Positions 9,285 through 20,200 of a stretch of 64,000 nt of DNA are shown one piece after another. The stretch's first letter is position 1, and the number at the start of each line of letters is the position of its first letter. The translations under genes were made by a program, and so were the position numbers. The notes under the pieces were generated by a model, which was given only the letters and a program-made list of their open reading frames with translations, was not told where the DNA came from and made no database searches. Source of the DNA: Acetobacter ghanensis (lineage in GTDB: Bacteria > Pseudomonadota > Alphaproteobacteria > Acetobacterales > Acetobacteraceae); the NCBI RefSeq assembly GCF_001499675.1, contig NZ_LN609302.1, forward strand, positions 1,937,396 through 2,001,395. Direction: 5' to 3'.

Positions 9285-10055
9285 ATGCAGCATCGTGCTT
9301 CCGTTCTGTGTGCTGCGGTCTGCCTGAGCCTGATCGGGTGGCCGCAAGCAGGGCTGACGGCCCCTGTTCTGCTGCCGGATGGTCGGGACATCCTTCCCCT
9401 TCCCCCAGCCGCTGGCTCATATGCTCAACAGGCAGACGTGCAGGCGTATGAAAGCACCCGCGCTCTGAAGGGTAACAGCAGGTGGCAACTTGCACAGAAT
9501 GATGCCGACCTGAAACCGCAACACGTTATTGATGACTTCTCATGCGCTGCTGGATTTACGCTTAACCCAGAAAAACTGCCGTCCCTTCTCAGCTTACTCA
9601 ACACACTGGCGGCCCCACTGGAGCAACGTGTCACCGAGGAAAAGGACTTCTGGCGGCGGCCACGCCCATTTATTGGTAATGATGCCGCCATTTGCACCCC
9701 AGAAGCCCGCACCAGATTGACAACCAGCTTTGCCTATCCATCCGGCCACACAACATGGGGCTGGCTGGTTGCGTCCATTCTGGCCAGTGCTCTGCCCGAT
9801 CGTTCTACCCAGATTATGCAGCGAGGCCGCATTTTTGGCGAAAGCCGGATTGTTTGCGGCGTACATTGGAAAAGCGACGTGCAGGCTGGCTACGTGAATG
9901 GTGGTGCCATGTTTGCTGCATTACAGGACCAGCCGTGGTTTGTTGCAAAAATGGCAACAGTTCGGGCAGAACTTGGCAGTTTACGCACCCGCTCCACACC
10001 CCCCAATACCAAAACATGCACCATGGAGCATGAGGCCGCGACAAACATCTTCTAA
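9285..10055 (+). CDS. Class A acid phosphatase (PAP2 superfamily), periplasmic
   Basis: 256-aa exported phosphomonoesterase. A signal peptide (MQHRASVLCAAVCLSLIGWPQAGLTA) precedes the mature domain. All three parts of the PAP2 signature are present: KDFWRRPRP (K-x6-RP), YPSGHTT, and SRIVCGVHWKSDV (SR-x5-H-x3-D), with His in PSGH as acid and His in GVHWKSD as nucleophile. The layout matches bacterial class A nonspecific acid phosphatases (PhoN/PhoC). The ATG at 9285 has GGAAGGA 7 bases upstream and is the signal-peptide start. It is divergent from the amidase gene and begins a run of four genes for exported proteins. Confidence 0.9.
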   Translation: MQHRASVLCAAVCLSLIGWPQAGLTAPVLLPDGRDILPLPPAAGSYAQQADVQAYESTRALKGNSRWQLAQNDADLKPQHVIDDFSCAAGFTLNPEKLPSLLSLLNTLAAPLEQRVTEEKDFWRRPRPFIGNDAAICTPEARTRLTTSFAYPSGHTTWGWLVASILASALPDRSTQIMQRGRIFGESRIVCGVHWKSDVQAGYVNGGAMFAALQDQPWFVAKMATVRAELGSLRTRSTPPNTKTCTMEHEAATNIF

Positions 10056-10184
10056 TCCCTCCTGCCTGCTTTTTATGCGCCACAATCCTCCTTTAAAACA
10101 TCGCTCGGATGGTGCAGAAACAGAGTGTTGAACAGATAAGACCAAACGGTTTTCCTGTTGAACAGAGCAGAAGGGAAAGACCCC

Positions 10185-11666
10185 ATGGCCGCAGTATCGA
10201 GACGAAACTTTGTTACGGCGGGCGCAGTCCTAGCCGGTTCTCTATCTTCCGTAGCAACCGGTGCGCGGCACATGGCCCACGCTGCAGGTGCTGGCGGCTT
10301 TATGGCTGCGTCCAACGATAGCGACCCTGCTCATGCGGGCCCTCCATCCAAAAAAGCACCCGGCATTCAAAACATCTGTGCGCTCTGCGAAGTAACGGGC
10401 GGGGGAGAAAAAGTTTACGGCATTGCTGTAGAATATGATGTGAATATCGACCCCGGCAGCCTACGGCCGGATACTTACATCGCCTCTGTTTTTCCCGCGG
10501 CTAAAGGCTTTATTGCGGGTATGCCGCAAGAGCCGGACAAAAACCGGACAACAGCAACACCGCAACGCCGCGCAATTACAGCGCTCTACACCGCCGACGC
10601 CCCCTCTCTACGGCCTGACCGGAAGAATGTGCCGGGACGATACGTTATTGCCGAATTTAACCATGACGCGGACCTAAGCCTCCCCACCACAGATAGTGAT
10701 AAAGTCACACTGGTTCAGAACCGGAGCCTCCGCACCGTTGCTGGTGCGACCTATGCCGCAAGCCCCACGGTATGGGACAACACAGGCCGCCACGGGAACA
10801 ACGTTGTTATTCGCGGTGTTGATGATTGGGAGCAAAGCCACTGGTGGTGGGATGACAGCCGCTCGGCATGGCTTGAATACAGCATTTACCTGCCAAAATC
10901 CTTTTTGGAAAAAGGGGGAGAGAACAAATCCTACCCTCTGGTTCTGGCCGTAACCCATTCAGGCACCAGCCCTGATGGCACATGCGCGCAGACCCTGACC
11001 GAACAATGCATTGCCAGCATATGGAGCCTGCCGGAAGAACAGGCGCGCCATGAATGTGTGGTCATCACACCCCGTTATGAACGCACAACCATGAACGATT
11101 ACTGGGAACATACGTTTGATGTGGAGAACACCTACAAGCTGGTGCAATCCCTGCTCACCAACACATGGAACTATGGCAACCCCAACCGTGATGACCGGCG
11201 TGACAAAATTCTGAAAATCGACCCTAAAAGGGTGTATTGCACCGGCTGGTCCATGGGAGCGATGACCTCGCTGTGGCTGATGGCCAGACACCCCGAAACA
11301 TTTGCCGCCGGACTGATTATTGCAGGCCAACAAAGACCTGCTGATATGCTGCCCCTAGCCCACCAGAAAATTCTTATCATAACCGGTTCGGAAGACGACA
11401 AGGCTACCCCGTGGAATGAAAAATGCGTCCCTCTATGGGAGCAGGTCGGGGGCAAAGTTGTTCGCCCCAAAGAGTATCTGGACCCGGCGCTAATTTTTCC
11501 AATTGACCGACAGGAAAAGTTGACCAACCAGATAAAACATTATCTGGCTCAGAACGGGAACATCACCTTCCTAACGTTCCAAGGTGTGGATCATATGGGA
11601 TCAGCCCGCAAGTTTTTCCATATTCAGGCAGCAAGGGACTGGCTGCTTGAGCAGGCCAAAACATAA
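10185..11666 (+). CDS. Tat-exported alpha/beta hydrolase (esterase/peptidase-like)
   Basis: 493-aa secreted hydrolase. The N-terminus carries a twin-arginine motif SRRNFV followed by a hydrophobic stretch, so export through the Tat route is likely. The C-terminal half has an alpha/beta-hydrolase fold with nucleophile elbow TGWSMG (Ser356) and a final GVDHMGS histidine; an acidic residue in IITGSEDD fits the triad. The N-terminal part (about 60-280) resembles the extra domain of PHB-depolymerase/feruloyl-esterase-like secreted hydrolases but is not recognised with certainty. The ATG at 10185 has GGGAAAGA upstream and places the RR motif near the start. The substrate is unknown. Confidence 0.75.
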   Translation: MAAVSRRNFVTAGAVLAGSLSSVATGARHMAHAAGAGGFMAASNDSDPAHAGPPSKKAPGIQNICALCEVTGGGEKVYGIAVEYDVNIDPGSLRPDTYIASVFPAAKGFIAGMPQEPDKNRTTATPQRRAITALYTADAPSLRPDRKNVPGRYVIAEFNHDADLSLPTTDSDKVTLVQNRSLRTVAGATYAASPTVWDNTGRHGNNVVIRGVDDWEQSHWWWDDSRSAWLEYSIYLPKSFLEKGGENKSYPLVLAVTHSGTSPDGTCAQTLTEQCIASIWSLPEEQARHECVVITPRYERTTMNDYWEHTFDVENTYKLVQSLLTNTWNYGNPNRDDRRDKILKIDPKRVYCTGWSMGAMTSLWLMARHPETFAAGLIIAGQQRPADMLPLAHQKILIITGSEDDKATPWNEKCVPLWEQVGGKVVRPKEYLDPALIFPIDRQEKLTNQIKHYLAQNGNITFLTFQGVDHMGSARKFFHIQAARDWLLEQAKT

Positions 11667-11731
11667 TCCTTTTCCAAGCCACATTTTACAACACACAGCA
11701 TATAGCATCCAATATTACGAGATCAGTGCAA

Positions 11732-12925
11732 ATGCGTAAGACATCTCTGCTACTGAGCAGCATCCTGCTCACCACCATGCCAGCCTTTGCCGAACAGGCC
11801 ACCCCAAGCGCACCACCCGAACCAGAGCTGCAAAGTGCGACTGCAAAAACCACATCGCAGGCGGCGGCAGCGGGTCGGGCATTTCTGGCCACATTCGATG
11901 CTAAAACCCGCGCGCAGGTACAGTTCCCGTTTACCACGCAAAAATCCGCAACATTGGCCCGCTTCCGCCGGAGCGCACCAGACCAGCCCTCTCTCCCTGC
12001 TACGGATACACAAAATGCCACTCCAGCCCGGCAGGGTCCGGGTATGGGGCCGCCGGGCGGTTTTATTGGCGAGCAATATGGCACAGCCATCTGGTCCAAT
12101 TATCCCGTAAGCGATGTCCCCCGTCCGGGTATGCAAATTGGAAAACTGACTGCCAACCAGAAAACTGCTGCATTCCACCTGCTGCAAACACTGCTCAGCG
12201 CCAAAGGCTACCAGAAAGTGCAGGACATTATGGGGGCAGATCAGACGCTGGCGGATGAAGGAACGCCTTTTGCATCCGGCAAGGCGGTTTATACCATTGC
12301 TATATTTGGCGAACCGTCTGAGAGCGCACCGTGGATGTTACAGTTCGGCGGCCACCATCTGGGCCTAAACATTGTAATTGACGGCCCTCATGGTTCCATG
12401 ACCCCAACCCTGACCGGGGCTCAGCCTGCCCTCTATAAACGGGATGGCAAAACCGTACGTGTGCTAGCCGGGGAAAACGACAAAGCTTTTGCTCTACTGA
12501 ACGCCCTTACCCCCACCCAGCGAAAACAGGCCATCCTGCCTTATCAGGTCTCAGACCTTGTGCAGGGACCGGGGCATGATGGGGAAACCATAATACCAGA
12601 AGGTATTAAAGGATCTGCCCTGACAACAGACCAAAAGACATTACTCATAAGCATAATAGAAGAATGGGCGGGCATCATCAATCCGGCATATGCCGCGCCA
12701 CATTTGCAGAACATCCATCAAACACTGGATGAAACATGGTTTGCATGGAGCGGTCCGACAACGCACCTCCCCGACCATAACGGTTCGTCCTACTACCGTA
12801 TTCAGGGGCCTCATGTATTTATCGAGTTTTCACCACAGGGCGTAGGGGGCGACCCCACACTCCATGTGCATACAATATATAGGGACCCAGCCAACAGCTA
12901 CGGCAGCCAGTTTACAAAACCATGA
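11732..12925 (+). CDS. DUF3500 family exported protein
   Basis: 397-aa protein with a signal peptide (MRKTSLLLSSILLTTMPAFA) and a long DUF3500 domain of unknown function. Visible family marks are FGGHHLGLNIVI in the middle, an ALLNALTPTQRKQAIL block, and the HVHTIYRDP end. DUF3500 proteins are secreted and conserved, with no proven activity. The ATG at 11732 was preferred over the in-frame GTG at 11726 because it starts the signal peptide. The stop overlaps the start of the following EF-hand gene by four bases (ATGA), so the two are translationally coupled. Confidence 0.85.
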   Translation: MRKTSLLLSSILLTTMPAFAEQATPSAPPEPELQSATAKTTSQAAAAGRAFLATFDAKTRAQVQFPFTTQKSATLARFRRSAPDQPSLPATDTQNATPARQGPGMGPPGGFIGEQYGTAIWSNYPVSDVPRPGMQIGKLTANQKTAAFHLLQTLLSAKGYQKVQDIMGADQTLADEGTPFASGKAVYTIAIFGEPSESAPWMLQFGGHHLGLNIVIDGPHGSMTPTLTGAQPALYKRDGKTVRVLAGENDKAFALLNALTPTQRKQAILPYQVSDLVQGPGHDGETIIPEGIKGSALTTDQKTLLISIIEEWAGIINPAYAAPHLQNIHQTLDETWFAWSGPTTHLPDHNGSSYYRIQGPHVFIEFSPQGVGGDPTLHVHTIYRDPANSYGSQFTKP

Positions 12926-13467
12926 CCGGAAACCGATCAGCCCTGCTCATCTCCTGCGCCGCCCTATTTTTTTCCACAGCGGCTTCTGCTCATAGGTTGG
13001 ATGAATACCTGCAGGCCACGACCATTAACGTCACGCGGCACCATATTTCACTACAACTGCGCCTGACGCCGGGCGTGGACGTGGCACCGTCTGTGATGCG
13101 CCAGATAGACCAGAATAATGATGGTCAGTTTTCCATGGCCGAGCAGCAGGCTTATCGTGCACGCCTCCTGCAATCCTTGACTTTGACCATGAATGGCAAA
13201 GCTGTTGCTTTGTCAGCAAGCAGCATGACCTTCCCGCCCCCCCAGTCCATACAAAAAGGGACTGGGGTTATAGACCTTCAACTTAACGCAACAGCCGAAC
13301 TCAAGGCTGGGACCTACACGTTAGTGTACCATAATCGCGGCATGGGGGCAGAAACAGCGTGGCTCGTAAACTGCCTTGTGCCACAGGACCCGGATATACA
13401 CGTGGTTCAACAAACACGCTCTGCCGATCAATCCCGCTACACGCTCCAGCTGGCCATTGCCTCCTAA
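12922..13467 (+). CDS. Exported EF-hand protein (HupE/UreJ-associated type domain)
   Basis: 181-aa protein with a signal peptide (ending ASAHRLDEYL). It carries one canonical EF-hand loop at residues 63-74 (D-Q-N-N-D-G-Q-F-S-M-A-E), so calcium binding is likely. The HRLDEYLQAT start and the beta-rich remainder resemble the extracytoplasmic domain found before HupE/UreJ membrane proteins, but here there is no membrane part. It is coupled by a 4-base overlap to the DUF3500 gene, which suggests they act together outside the inner membrane. Function is unknown. A strong hairpin follows the stop. Confidence 0.72.
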   Translation: MTGNRSALLISCAALFFSTAASAHRLDEYLQATTINVTRHHISLQLRLTPGVDVAPSVMRQIDQNNDGQFSMAEQQAYRARLLQSLTLTMNGKAVALSASSMTFPPPQSIQKGTGVIDLQLNATAELKAGTYTLVYHNRGMGAETAWLVNCLVPQDPDIHVVQQTRSADQSRYTLQLAIAS

Positions 13468-13478
13468 CGTGGTCACGG

Positions 13479-13512
13479 GGGAGAGAGGCAACCATAAGCT
13501 TGCCTCTCTCCC
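13479..13512. terminator. Bidirectional hairpin terminator
   Basis: Perfect 13-bp stem (GGGAGAGAGGCAA with its complement at 13500-13512) and an 8-base loop. It sits between the convergent EF-hand gene and TonB receptor gene, 11 and 8 bases from their stops, so it can serve both. Confidence 0.75.
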
Positions 13513-13520
13513 TACATCGT

Positions 13521-15734
13521 TTACCAGCTATATCCTATGCTGGCCTGCGCGTTCCGGCGCTCGCCGTAATAGCAGTAACCTCCGACCGCACCATCGGCAA
13601 AACAGTTGGCAATATAGTTCTTGTCAAACAGGTTACGCACATTGGCCGAAACCTTCCATCCGTGTAGCGAATGAGACACATTTGACAGGTCATAAGAGAT
13701 AGACGCATCAAATAGTGCGTATTGTGGGAGCCATACGCTGCCATCCTGCAACTCGCCACCATACGTCTTGGCGGCGTACCGCATACCGCCCCCAAAACCA
13801 AAACCTTTCAGCTTTCCAGAGGGCATTGTGTAAAATGCAAACAGAGAAGCATTCCCTTTGCCCGACTGAATCAACGGTTTTCCGGTAGAGTCATCCTTGA
13901 CCTTTTGCACACTGATGGCAGCAGTCAGCATAAGATTATGGAACGGCTCCGCATGTGCCTCAAATTCAAACCCATCGGAATGCACCAACCCGCTTTGTAC
14001 GTAGTCCCCAATAGCACCAACAGACACAAGCACATTACTCTGCTCAATATGGAAACCTGCTGCGGTGAACAATAAGGACGTGCCGGGCAGTTGATACTTC
14101 ACTCCGCCTTCAAGCTGTTTACCAATAGATGGGCTTGCCTGATGCGTGGTGACACCATCGGGATTATACACATTCCCCACCTGTGGCTGGAAAGAGGTGG
14201 AGTAGCTGATATACGGCGCCAACCCAAAATCGAAATGGTAAAGCCCCGATGCACGCCATGTGATCTGGCTGGAGTTCTGCCGCTCATTGGTCGGATCAAT
14301 ATATTGGATCCGATGAGCATGGTACCAATCGTTACGGAGACTGCCCGTCAGAATAAAACGACGCCAGCGGATTTCATCCTGCGCATAAACACCAATCTGC
14401 TGCGTGCTGGTCACATAGTTTTCTGCCGGTGTCATAGCCGGTATGGCCATGTGATAATCAGGGTGCAGAACATCCAGATCTGGTGCATCCCCTATAAATT
14501 CATTATCCACGGATTTCTGCTGCATATAGTCAAATCCGACCATAAGCGTGTGGTGCAGCTGCCCAGTGCGGACACGCCCCTTGAACTGACTATCAAAAGC
14601 CAGATTATGGTTATGTTCCTTGGCACCGTATGCGCCCCGGCTTAGCATATTGCCGCTGGTCAGGTCGCTACTGTCATAATCACCGTAATTGTACACACTA
14701 CGATAATCAGTCATAATATCATCATAGCGACCGCGCGTGCTAAAGCTCCAGTCGTTGTTAAAACGATGGTTGAAAATGTAGGTTATGGCCCCTTGCTTGC
14801 GGTTAAATTTTTCAGACGGGACATCCCCATCGTAAAAATTGCGTGGCAGATAGCCGAATGATCCGGGACGGAGAGACCCAACCAGCGGAACACCGCCGTA
14901 GGAGCCGCTCTCCGGGTCATACTGATAATTGCCCAACAGGGTCAGAGTTGTTGGCCCATCCCCACCAAACGTAAAGGACGGACTGATGCTAAAGCGCCGG
15001 CTACCCGTTCTGCTAAGCTGCGTATGCTGCCCGTTAACGGTGCCATAGAGCCTGTAACGGACAAGACCATTATCCGTTGCAAAACCACCAACATCGGCAT
15101 CAACACGGTAAAGATCGAACATCCCGCCGGTTGTTCCCACATCGCCATAAAACTTCTGGTCAGTTGGTAACTTGCTGGACAGCGCCGTCAGACCACCGGG
15201 ACTGGACTGCCCATAAAGGGCCGAAGCCGGCCCTTTGAGTAGTTCAACGCGATCCAGACGGAACGTATCTGTCTGGGCAACGGCAAATCCTGTTGGGCTA
15301 TCCTGGACTTTCAGCCCATCCAAAAAGGTTGGCACCGTAAACCCACGCAGATCGAACAGGTCATAACGCGTGCCCTCCCCGCCGCGGGTATCTGCCGTTA
15401 CACCGGCAGCATAACGCACGGCCTGATTGAGAGTCAGAACCCCACGGGCATCCATCTCATCGCGGCTGATGACCGTGACGGACTGCGCTGTCTCAACGAG
15501 TGGCGTATTTGTTTTGGTCGCGGAGGACGCCATGATAGACGCGCGGCGACCACGCACTTCAACCAGTTCATCCTGTATGGCGCTCGCCTTGGATGCTTTG
15601 GCGGCAGCGTTTCTCGCTGCTACGGTTTCCGACTGGCCGGAATTATCTGCTTTTTTCTCCTGATCTGCGGCCAATGCTGCATCGCTCAGAATAAACGAGA
15701 AAAAAACCGTATAAATAATTTTGCTGCGCTTCAT
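13521..15734 (-). CDS. TonB-dependent siderophore receptor
   Basis: 737-aa outer-membrane receptor. A signal peptide (MKRSKIIYTVFFSFILSDAALA) is followed by a low-complexity linker, a plug domain (TNTPLVETAQSVTVISRDEM ... RVELLKGPASALYGQSSPGG) and a 22-strand-type barrel ending in GYSW, with the terminal aromatic needed for barrel assembly. The plug pattern is that of ferrichrome/hydroxamate siderophore receptors (FhuA-like group). Uptake would be driven by TonB-ExbBD encoded elsewhere. The ATG at 15734 was chosen; a TTG lies two codons upstream. A Fur-like site lies about 60 bases before the start, and an AraC gene is upstream on the same strand. Confidence 0.88.
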   Translation of the reverse strand: MKRSKIIYTVFFSFILSDAALAADQEKKADNSGQSETVAARNAAAKASKASAIQDELVEVRGRRASIMASSATKTNTPLVETAQSVTVISRDEMDARGVLTLNQAVRYAAGVTADTRGGEGTRYDLFDLRGFTVPTFLDGLKVQDSPTGFAVAQTDTFRLDRVELLKGPASALYGQSSPGGLTALSSKLPTDQKFYGDVGTTGGMFDLYRVDADVGGFATDNGLVRYRLYGTVNGQHTQLSRTGSRRFSISPSFTFGGDGPTTLTLLGNYQYDPESGSYGGVPLVGSLRPGSFGYLPRNFYDGDVPSEKFNRKQGAITYIFNHRFNNDWSFSTRGRYDDIMTDYRSVYNYGDYDSSDLTSGNMLSRGAYGAKEHNHNLAFDSQFKGRVRTGQLHHTLMVGFDYMQQKSVDNEFIGDAPDLDVLHPDYHMAIPAMTPAENYVTSTQQIGVYAQDEIRWRRFILTGSLRNDWYHAHRIQYIDPTNERQNSSQITWRASGLYHFDFGLAPYISYSTSFQPQVGNVYNPDGVTTHQASPSIGKQLEGGVKYQLPGTSLLFTAAGFHIEQSNVLVSVGAIGDYVQSGLVHSDGFEFEAHAEPFHNLMLTAAISVQKVKDDSTGKPLIQSGKGNASLFAFYTMPSGKLKGFGFGGGMRYAAKTYGGELQDGSVWLPQYALFDASISYDLSNVSHSLHGWKVSANVRNLFDKNYIANCFADGAVGGYCYYGERRNAQASIGYSW

Positions 15735-15794
15735 ACCCAACTCGTTTTGTGACCGGCTTCTCCTTCCGGAGTGGCAGCTATCGGCATTTTTGTT

Positions 15795-15813
15795 AATAAT
15801 GATACTTAATTGC
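15795..15813 (-). promoter_or_regulatory. Weak Fur-box-like site
   Basis: AATAATGATACTTAATTGC matches about 13 of 19 positions of the Fur consensus and contains an intact ATAATGATA core. It lies 61 bases upstream of the TonB receptor start, where iron-dependent repression would be expected. Confidence 0.4.
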
Positions 15814-16006
15814 GCTCCTATCCATGTTCGGAATGAGTATCAAGTAGAGCGTCAAGCATTGGCCCAAACACGATAGAATTCTGCCTGAACGCCAAAGTCC
15901 GGTTGCCGAACATCTGCAACCGGTTTTCATTAACCCCGTCTGGGGCCTGCTTTGGTTTGAAGCAAAAAAGAAGCCGCTACTGGCTTACCTTCTGCACCAC
16001 GCCCAA

Positions 16007-16789
16007 TTACGGAAGTGGTGCCGGTATTGAACTGAAGCGGAGTGAACTGGGGGCCACGCCGAATGTGCGATGGAACATTGTGCTAAAACTGCCTGCGTTG
16101 TCATACCCGAGGTCAAACGCCACTTTGGCAATTGATTGCCCGGCCGCAATCCGTGAGGCGGCCTCAACCACCCGCACCCGACGACGCCATGCCGCAAAAC
16201 CCATGCCCATTTCCTGCTGGAAAAGGCGGGTAAAAGTGCGGCGTGCCATGCCAGCCTCGCGGGCCCAATAATCAATATCGTGCCCATCTCCCGGTTGCGC
16301 AATAATTGCTTCGCAAACCCGCCGCAACCGATGGTCAGATGGAAAAAGCAGCCTTTCAGCTATGCGCCGCCCTCGCCTTACTTCGTCTACCAAAAGCCGA
16401 GCAATAGCGGACATGCGTTCATCCATGGTAAACTGGAAGGTCATCGCGATAATCTCATCCACCAACCCACGGATGAGGGAAGATGCTTCAAACATCTTGC
16501 TCGGCAGCAGGTCCGGTCCGATCAGACTGGAGTCAACGTAAACAACCTGAAAAGCCAGATCAGTCCGACAGGTTGCCTGATGGAGTGTATTAGCCGGAAG
16601 CCACATACCCTGACCCGGCCCGAGCACAAAGCTCTCATCCTGAGTGTTGATCGTCACGCTGCCTGCCAAAAACAACGATAACTGTGCCCGATCATGCACA
16701 TGGAACGCATCAACAAAGCCACCAGTATAACAATCTGCAAACCCCACGACGGGCGGGGGATGATGTGGCAGGTCGGCTGTACGCTTCAT
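16007..16789 (-). CDS. AraC-family transcriptional regulator with cupin domain
   Basis: 260-aa regulator. The N-terminal half has a cupin fold (HVHDRAQLSLFLAGSVTI ... GPGQGMWLPANTLHQA) likely to bind a small ligand. The C-terminal half has two helix-turn-helix motifs (AGMARRTFTRLFQQEMG and IAKVAFDLGYDNAGSFSTMFHRTFG). The ATG at 16789 was chosen (MKRTADLP); the open frame continues to 16852 only through a TTG. The gene is upstream of, and co-directional with, the siderophore receptor, 270 bases away, which suggests it may control that gene. This is inference from position. Confidence 0.82.
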   Translation of the reverse strand: MKRTADLPHHPPPVVGFADCYTGGFVDAFHVHDRAQLSLFLAGSVTINTQDESFVLGPGQGMWLPANTLHQATCRTDLAFQVVYVDSSLIGPDLLPSKMFEASSLIRGLVDEIIAMTFQFTMDERMSAIARLLVDEVRRGRRIAERLLFPSDHRLRRVCEAIIAQPGDGHDIDYWAREAGMARRTFTRLFQQEMGMGFAAWRRRVRVVEAASRIAAGQSIAKVAFDLGYDNAGSFSTMFHRTFGVAPSSLRFSSIPAPLP

Positions 16790-17266
16790 AATATTATGAT
16801 CCAGTCCATTTCTGACAACATCCCCTAATGAACAGCTCCGGGTTAAGCGCAAAAATTACTCTTGCTCCTCCAAGAAGGCATCAGGCCTGCGAGAACGATA
16901 CACGGAACTCTCGGCTCATCTCGCTCTCTATTTCTTACAAAAAGTATAATCCGTCAGAAACATGGACAGGTGCCATACACTCCAACAAAAATGAGCACAA
17001 CATCAATATGATAACGGCGGACAGAATACCAATGGGCATAATAAATGGACACATACATGCATAGACTTTTTGACCATGGAAACTTTTTAATCGTCCCTAG
17101 CGTTTCCTAATATAGAATTAAGTTAATTAGCCGACATTACCACAACCATTACAGTACATATAAAAATAAAAATCGTTATAATTCAATATTTTAAAACGAT
17201 ATTATTACTTATTAAATTCCATAAGAAATATCTACTAAAAAACAAGATCCATGAAGGACGTCACAC
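16790..17266. other. AT-rich intergenic region before the glucan synthase
   Basis: 477 bases with no convincing gene. The last 200 bases are strongly AT-rich and include a weak dyad (ATCGTT at 17172-17177, AACGAT at 17195-17200). Promoters for the AraC gene and the glucan synthase gene must lie here, but none can be assigned firmly. Confidence 0.5.
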
Positions 17267-20200
17267 ATGACTGCTTTTTTCAAAAAAAAGTCTGCTCCTA
17301 TTTTATTGTGGCAGGATGATGCAATCATTCGGTCTGATTTTCTTGGTGTGGACCAAATTTTGCTCCACGCACAGGAACTCTCCCATGCTCACGCAAATTC
17401 ACTTTTCAGCCACAAAAATAATTTTTTGATCGAAAGATTAAATAATAACGCAAAAACACTTCTGCAATCCAATATCCTTCTCTCTCAGGCATCATTAAAT
17501 GGGGACCAAATTACGCCTGCGGCAGAGTGGTTTATTGATAACTACTACTTTATGAATGCACAGATACAGAACATAAAATTCGACTTACCTCCTTCTTATT
17601 ATAATGATCTTCCAAAAATTTCAGATGGACCATTTGCTCATCTGCCGCGCGTTTTCGAAATTTCCTGGGCTTTGGTCGCACAGGCAGACAGTAATATTGA
17701 CCCAAAAACAATATGTTTGTTTTTAAATGCTTATCAGGAAAGAAGCCCTCTTTTAATCAGAGAAATATGGGCGCTTCCTACGCAGCTTCAGATTATTCTC
17801 ATTGAAAACCTGCGACGCATTTCGGTAAAAATTTGTCAAAACCTCAAGGACCGTGAACAGGCAAACCATCTTGCCAATACTTTGCTGCCCGATGCCCACT
17901 TTAACAATACCAGAATACTGAAAACCCTCTCCAAAATTGATACAGAAACATTAAGTTCGACATTTCTCGTTCAATTTGCCCACCAGTTGCGAGGGCGGGA
18001 CCCGCAAAGGGACCCTGCATTTTTATGGCTGGACGGTTTACTGCAAGAAAAAGGAACAGATATCGAGCATCTTGTGCACAACGAGCTGCAAGAACAAAGT
18101 GCTCTCAACGCAACCATTCGCAACATTATTACCAGTATGCGTTTAACCCGAAATCTGGATTGGAATACCATTGTTGAGAAGACAAGCGCTGTAAGCAAAA
18201 TACTTTTTAAATATAATAATTTTTCAGAAATGGATTTATCCACACGAAATTTGTATAGCAAATCCATAGAAACCATTGCCAGAGGATGCCCCTACTCCGA
18301 ATGCGAGGTTGCAGACAAAGCTGTCTCCCTCGCGGCCTCAGCAAGCCTTGCTGAACATGTAGCCCCGCGCCAGAGTGACCCCGGTTATTACCTTTTGGCA
18401 GAAGGTCGCCCCTACTTTGAGGCCGAACTCCAGTATCACGCCCCCATAGGGCTAAAGGTCGAGAGCGCGTGCCGCCGTTGCGGCATAACTGGCTACAGTC
18501 TCTCCGTTGCAACCCTATCCCTCCTGCTTATTCTGATCCCTCTTTACCTCATGAGCTGGAGCTTTATCTCCCTTTATGCTGTTACTTTTATAATATTAGG
18601 ATTTATTCCAACAACTGATGTCATTGTAACATGCCTCAACCATTTTTTATTGTGGGCTATTAAAGTCTCTGAACTTCCAGCACTAGAATTAAAGCGAGGA
18701 GTGCCAACGGATTTACGGACCCTTGTTGTTGTCCCCACGCTACTAACTCGGCGCTCTTCCATCCATGCAATGGTAAACCGCCTGGAAAAACACTATCTGG
18801 CCAGCCGGGATGGAGATATTTATTTTGCCCTTCTTACCGACTGGACAGACTCTCCGACAGAAACACGCGCCGGTGACTGGGACATTCTTAATGTCGCCAT
18901 ACAGGAAATTACACGCCTGAATCAGACTTACCCTTTGGAAGAAGCCGGGCAACGCTTTCTTCTTCTCCACCGCAAACGCCAGTGGAGCGAAAGTGAAGAA
19001 AAATGGATTGGGTGGGAACGTAAACGGGGAAAATTACATGAACTCAACCGACTATTAAGAAACGCTTCAGACACAAGTTTTATAAATCTGTCTGAGCAAA
19101 CAATACCGCACAATGTACGCTATGTTGTAACTGTTGATTCTGATACCCGTTTGCCTCATGAAACCGTGAGACGGCTGGTCGCAAAAAATTGCTCACCCCC
19201 TTAATAATGCATATTTTGATCCCACCCTCGGTCGGGTTACCGAAGGCTACGCCGTTCTTCAGCCTCGCGTTACACCGTCCTTACCAGAAGCTTGGAAAAG
19301 CACTCTTCTGCAAAGAGTCTTCTCCAGCCCCAATGGCATAGAACCCTATACTGCCGCAGTATCCGATTTATATCAGGATATGTTTTCAGAAGGTTCATTC
19401 GCAGGAAAAGGCATTTATGAAATCGATACTTTTGAATCTGCACTAGCCAATAAAATACCGGAAGGGACATTACTCAGTCACGATCTGTTTGAAGGCGTTT
19501 TTGCACGTTCCGGATTGGTCACTGACATTGAAGTTATAGAAGAGTTCCCAACTGATTATCTGGTCTTTGCAGCACGCCTGCATCGCTGGGTGCGTGGAGA
19601 CTGGCAACTGCTGCCATGGATCTTTTCGTGGATGGGGCTCTGCCCAACCATTCGATGGAAACCACAGCCCCTTGCGGGCATTGCGCGCTGGAAAATGCTG
19701 GACAATCTGCGCCGCAGTTTATCTGCTCCAACAGCGATTACGGCCCTGTTCGCAGGATGGATGCTTGATTTTCACAGTGCTTGTATCTGGAGCTTTTATA
19801 TTTTTTCTACCTTAGCTATTCCGCCAACCCTACCTCTTTTGGTTGATATAGTCAGACGCAGGAAAGGCGAAACGGCTTTAAGTTATTTTTCTCTTCTTGC
19901 CATCAATATCAAACGTGCTGCTCTCACAATCGGGCTAAGTTTTACATTTCTGGCTGATCAGGCCTGTATGATGGGAGATGCCATAGTAAGAACGTTAGGA
20001 CGTGTTTTTATAACCCGTAAACACCTTCTTCAATGGGTTACCGCCGCACAAACTGCCGATGCCCCCAAGGAAGCAGTAACCGGATACATCCGCCACATGA
20101 GTGGAGCCATTTTGCTTACCTGTGCCGCTGTGGGCATGATGTTCCTTGCCTCCCCACTGATCTGGCTTATCATTCTTCCATTTGCTCTAAGTTGGTGGCT

